A stretch of 5,061 nucleotides of DNA, taken from the NCBI GenBank assembly GCA_003153585.1, contig PLZZ01000037.1, positions 1 through 5,061 on the forward strand. Direction: 5' to 3'. How positions within the stretch are numbered: the stretch's first letter is position 1; each line of letters begins with the position of its first letter. Both the position numbers and the translations under genes were made by a program. The stretch comes from Acidobacteriota bacterium (GTDB taxonomy: Bacteria > Acidobacteriota > Terriglobia > Acidiferrales > UBA7541). The notes beneath the pieces are model-generated. The model was not told the origin of the DNA, made no database searches, and saw nothing but the letters and a program-made list of their open reading frames with translations. This document shows, piece by piece, positions 4,988-5,061 of this stretch.

Positions 4988-5061
4988 GATGTGTAGTCGG
5001 ATTACCGGACAAGTGCGGTAGCATCGCTCCACTTGTCCGCTGACCACGTTAATCAGGACTT
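4988..5061 (+). repeat. Intergenic palindrome, copy 6 (may run past window end)
   Basis: The left arm has GTGTAG then TCGGATTACCGGACAAGT (to 5014). The right arm ACTTGTCCGC, TGACCACG, TTAATCAGGACTT runs from 5031 to the last base. The inner stem pairs over 11 bases with one mismatch. The outer left arm is degenerate (GATGTGTAG instead of CCTGATTAG). It lies upstream of the transporter gene, still in the same orientation as copies 1-5. Confidence 0.88.

Noticed and set aside
656..5061. CRISPR array
   Set aside because: The repeats are spaced by whole genes at irregular distances, are imperfect, and no cas genes are present.

Overview
The window looks like a chromosomal or accessory stretch from a moderately GC-rich bacterium, most likely an acidobacterium. 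That assignment is inference. It rests on the small secreted TonB-domain protein with a Cys-rich tail, the intergenic palindromes and the overall protein style. There is no rRNA or other marker to confirm it.

Layout. Positions 159-638 encode an OsmC/Ohr-type peroxidase-fold protein whose frame is interrupted by a single TGA (360-362). That TGA sits where the family has its reactive N-terminal cysteine, and the frame continues without shift to the normal C-terminus with the second cysteine intact. A GC-rich 7-bp hairpin with a UGGAA loop begins 18 nt after the TGA, as expected for a bacterial SECIS element. I therefore read this as one 159-residue selenoprotein (Sec68/Cys136) rather than two small ORFs. 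Then follow, all on the + strand, a secreted protein of unknown function (780-1283), a secreted TonB C-terminal-domain protein with eight cysteines (about 1475-2002), an alpha/beta hydrolase with an Asp nucleophile of the epoxide hydrolase/haloalkane dehalogenase type (2187-3089) and a 59-residue two-helix membrane protein (3186-3365). A 14-helix DHA2-type MFS efflux transporter lies convergently on the - strand (3429-4907).

Every gap downstream of the OsmC gene carries one copy of a roughly 70-78 bp imperfect palindrome (six copies: 656, 1329, 2039, 3098, 3369, 4988). All are in the same orientation, and most start a few to a few tens of bases after a stop codon. Copies 1, 2 and 6 keep both arms clearly. 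Copies 3, 4 and 5 keep the left arm and have a decayed right arm. The best copies fold as an outer stem, an unpaired middle and an inner stem. The alternation of one gene with one palindrome resembles an integron cassette array or a very dense REP/MITE family. The canonical attC core boxes are not present, so the cassette reading is only a hypothesis.

The genes do not form an obvious pathway. Peroxide detoxification, hydrolysis of a reactive small molecule and drug efflux could all be loosely called stress or xenobiotic functions, but the gaps and palindromes between them argue against a single operon. No integrase, transposase, tRNA, rRNA, CRISPR or selenocysteine machinery (selA, selB, selC) is visible in the window.
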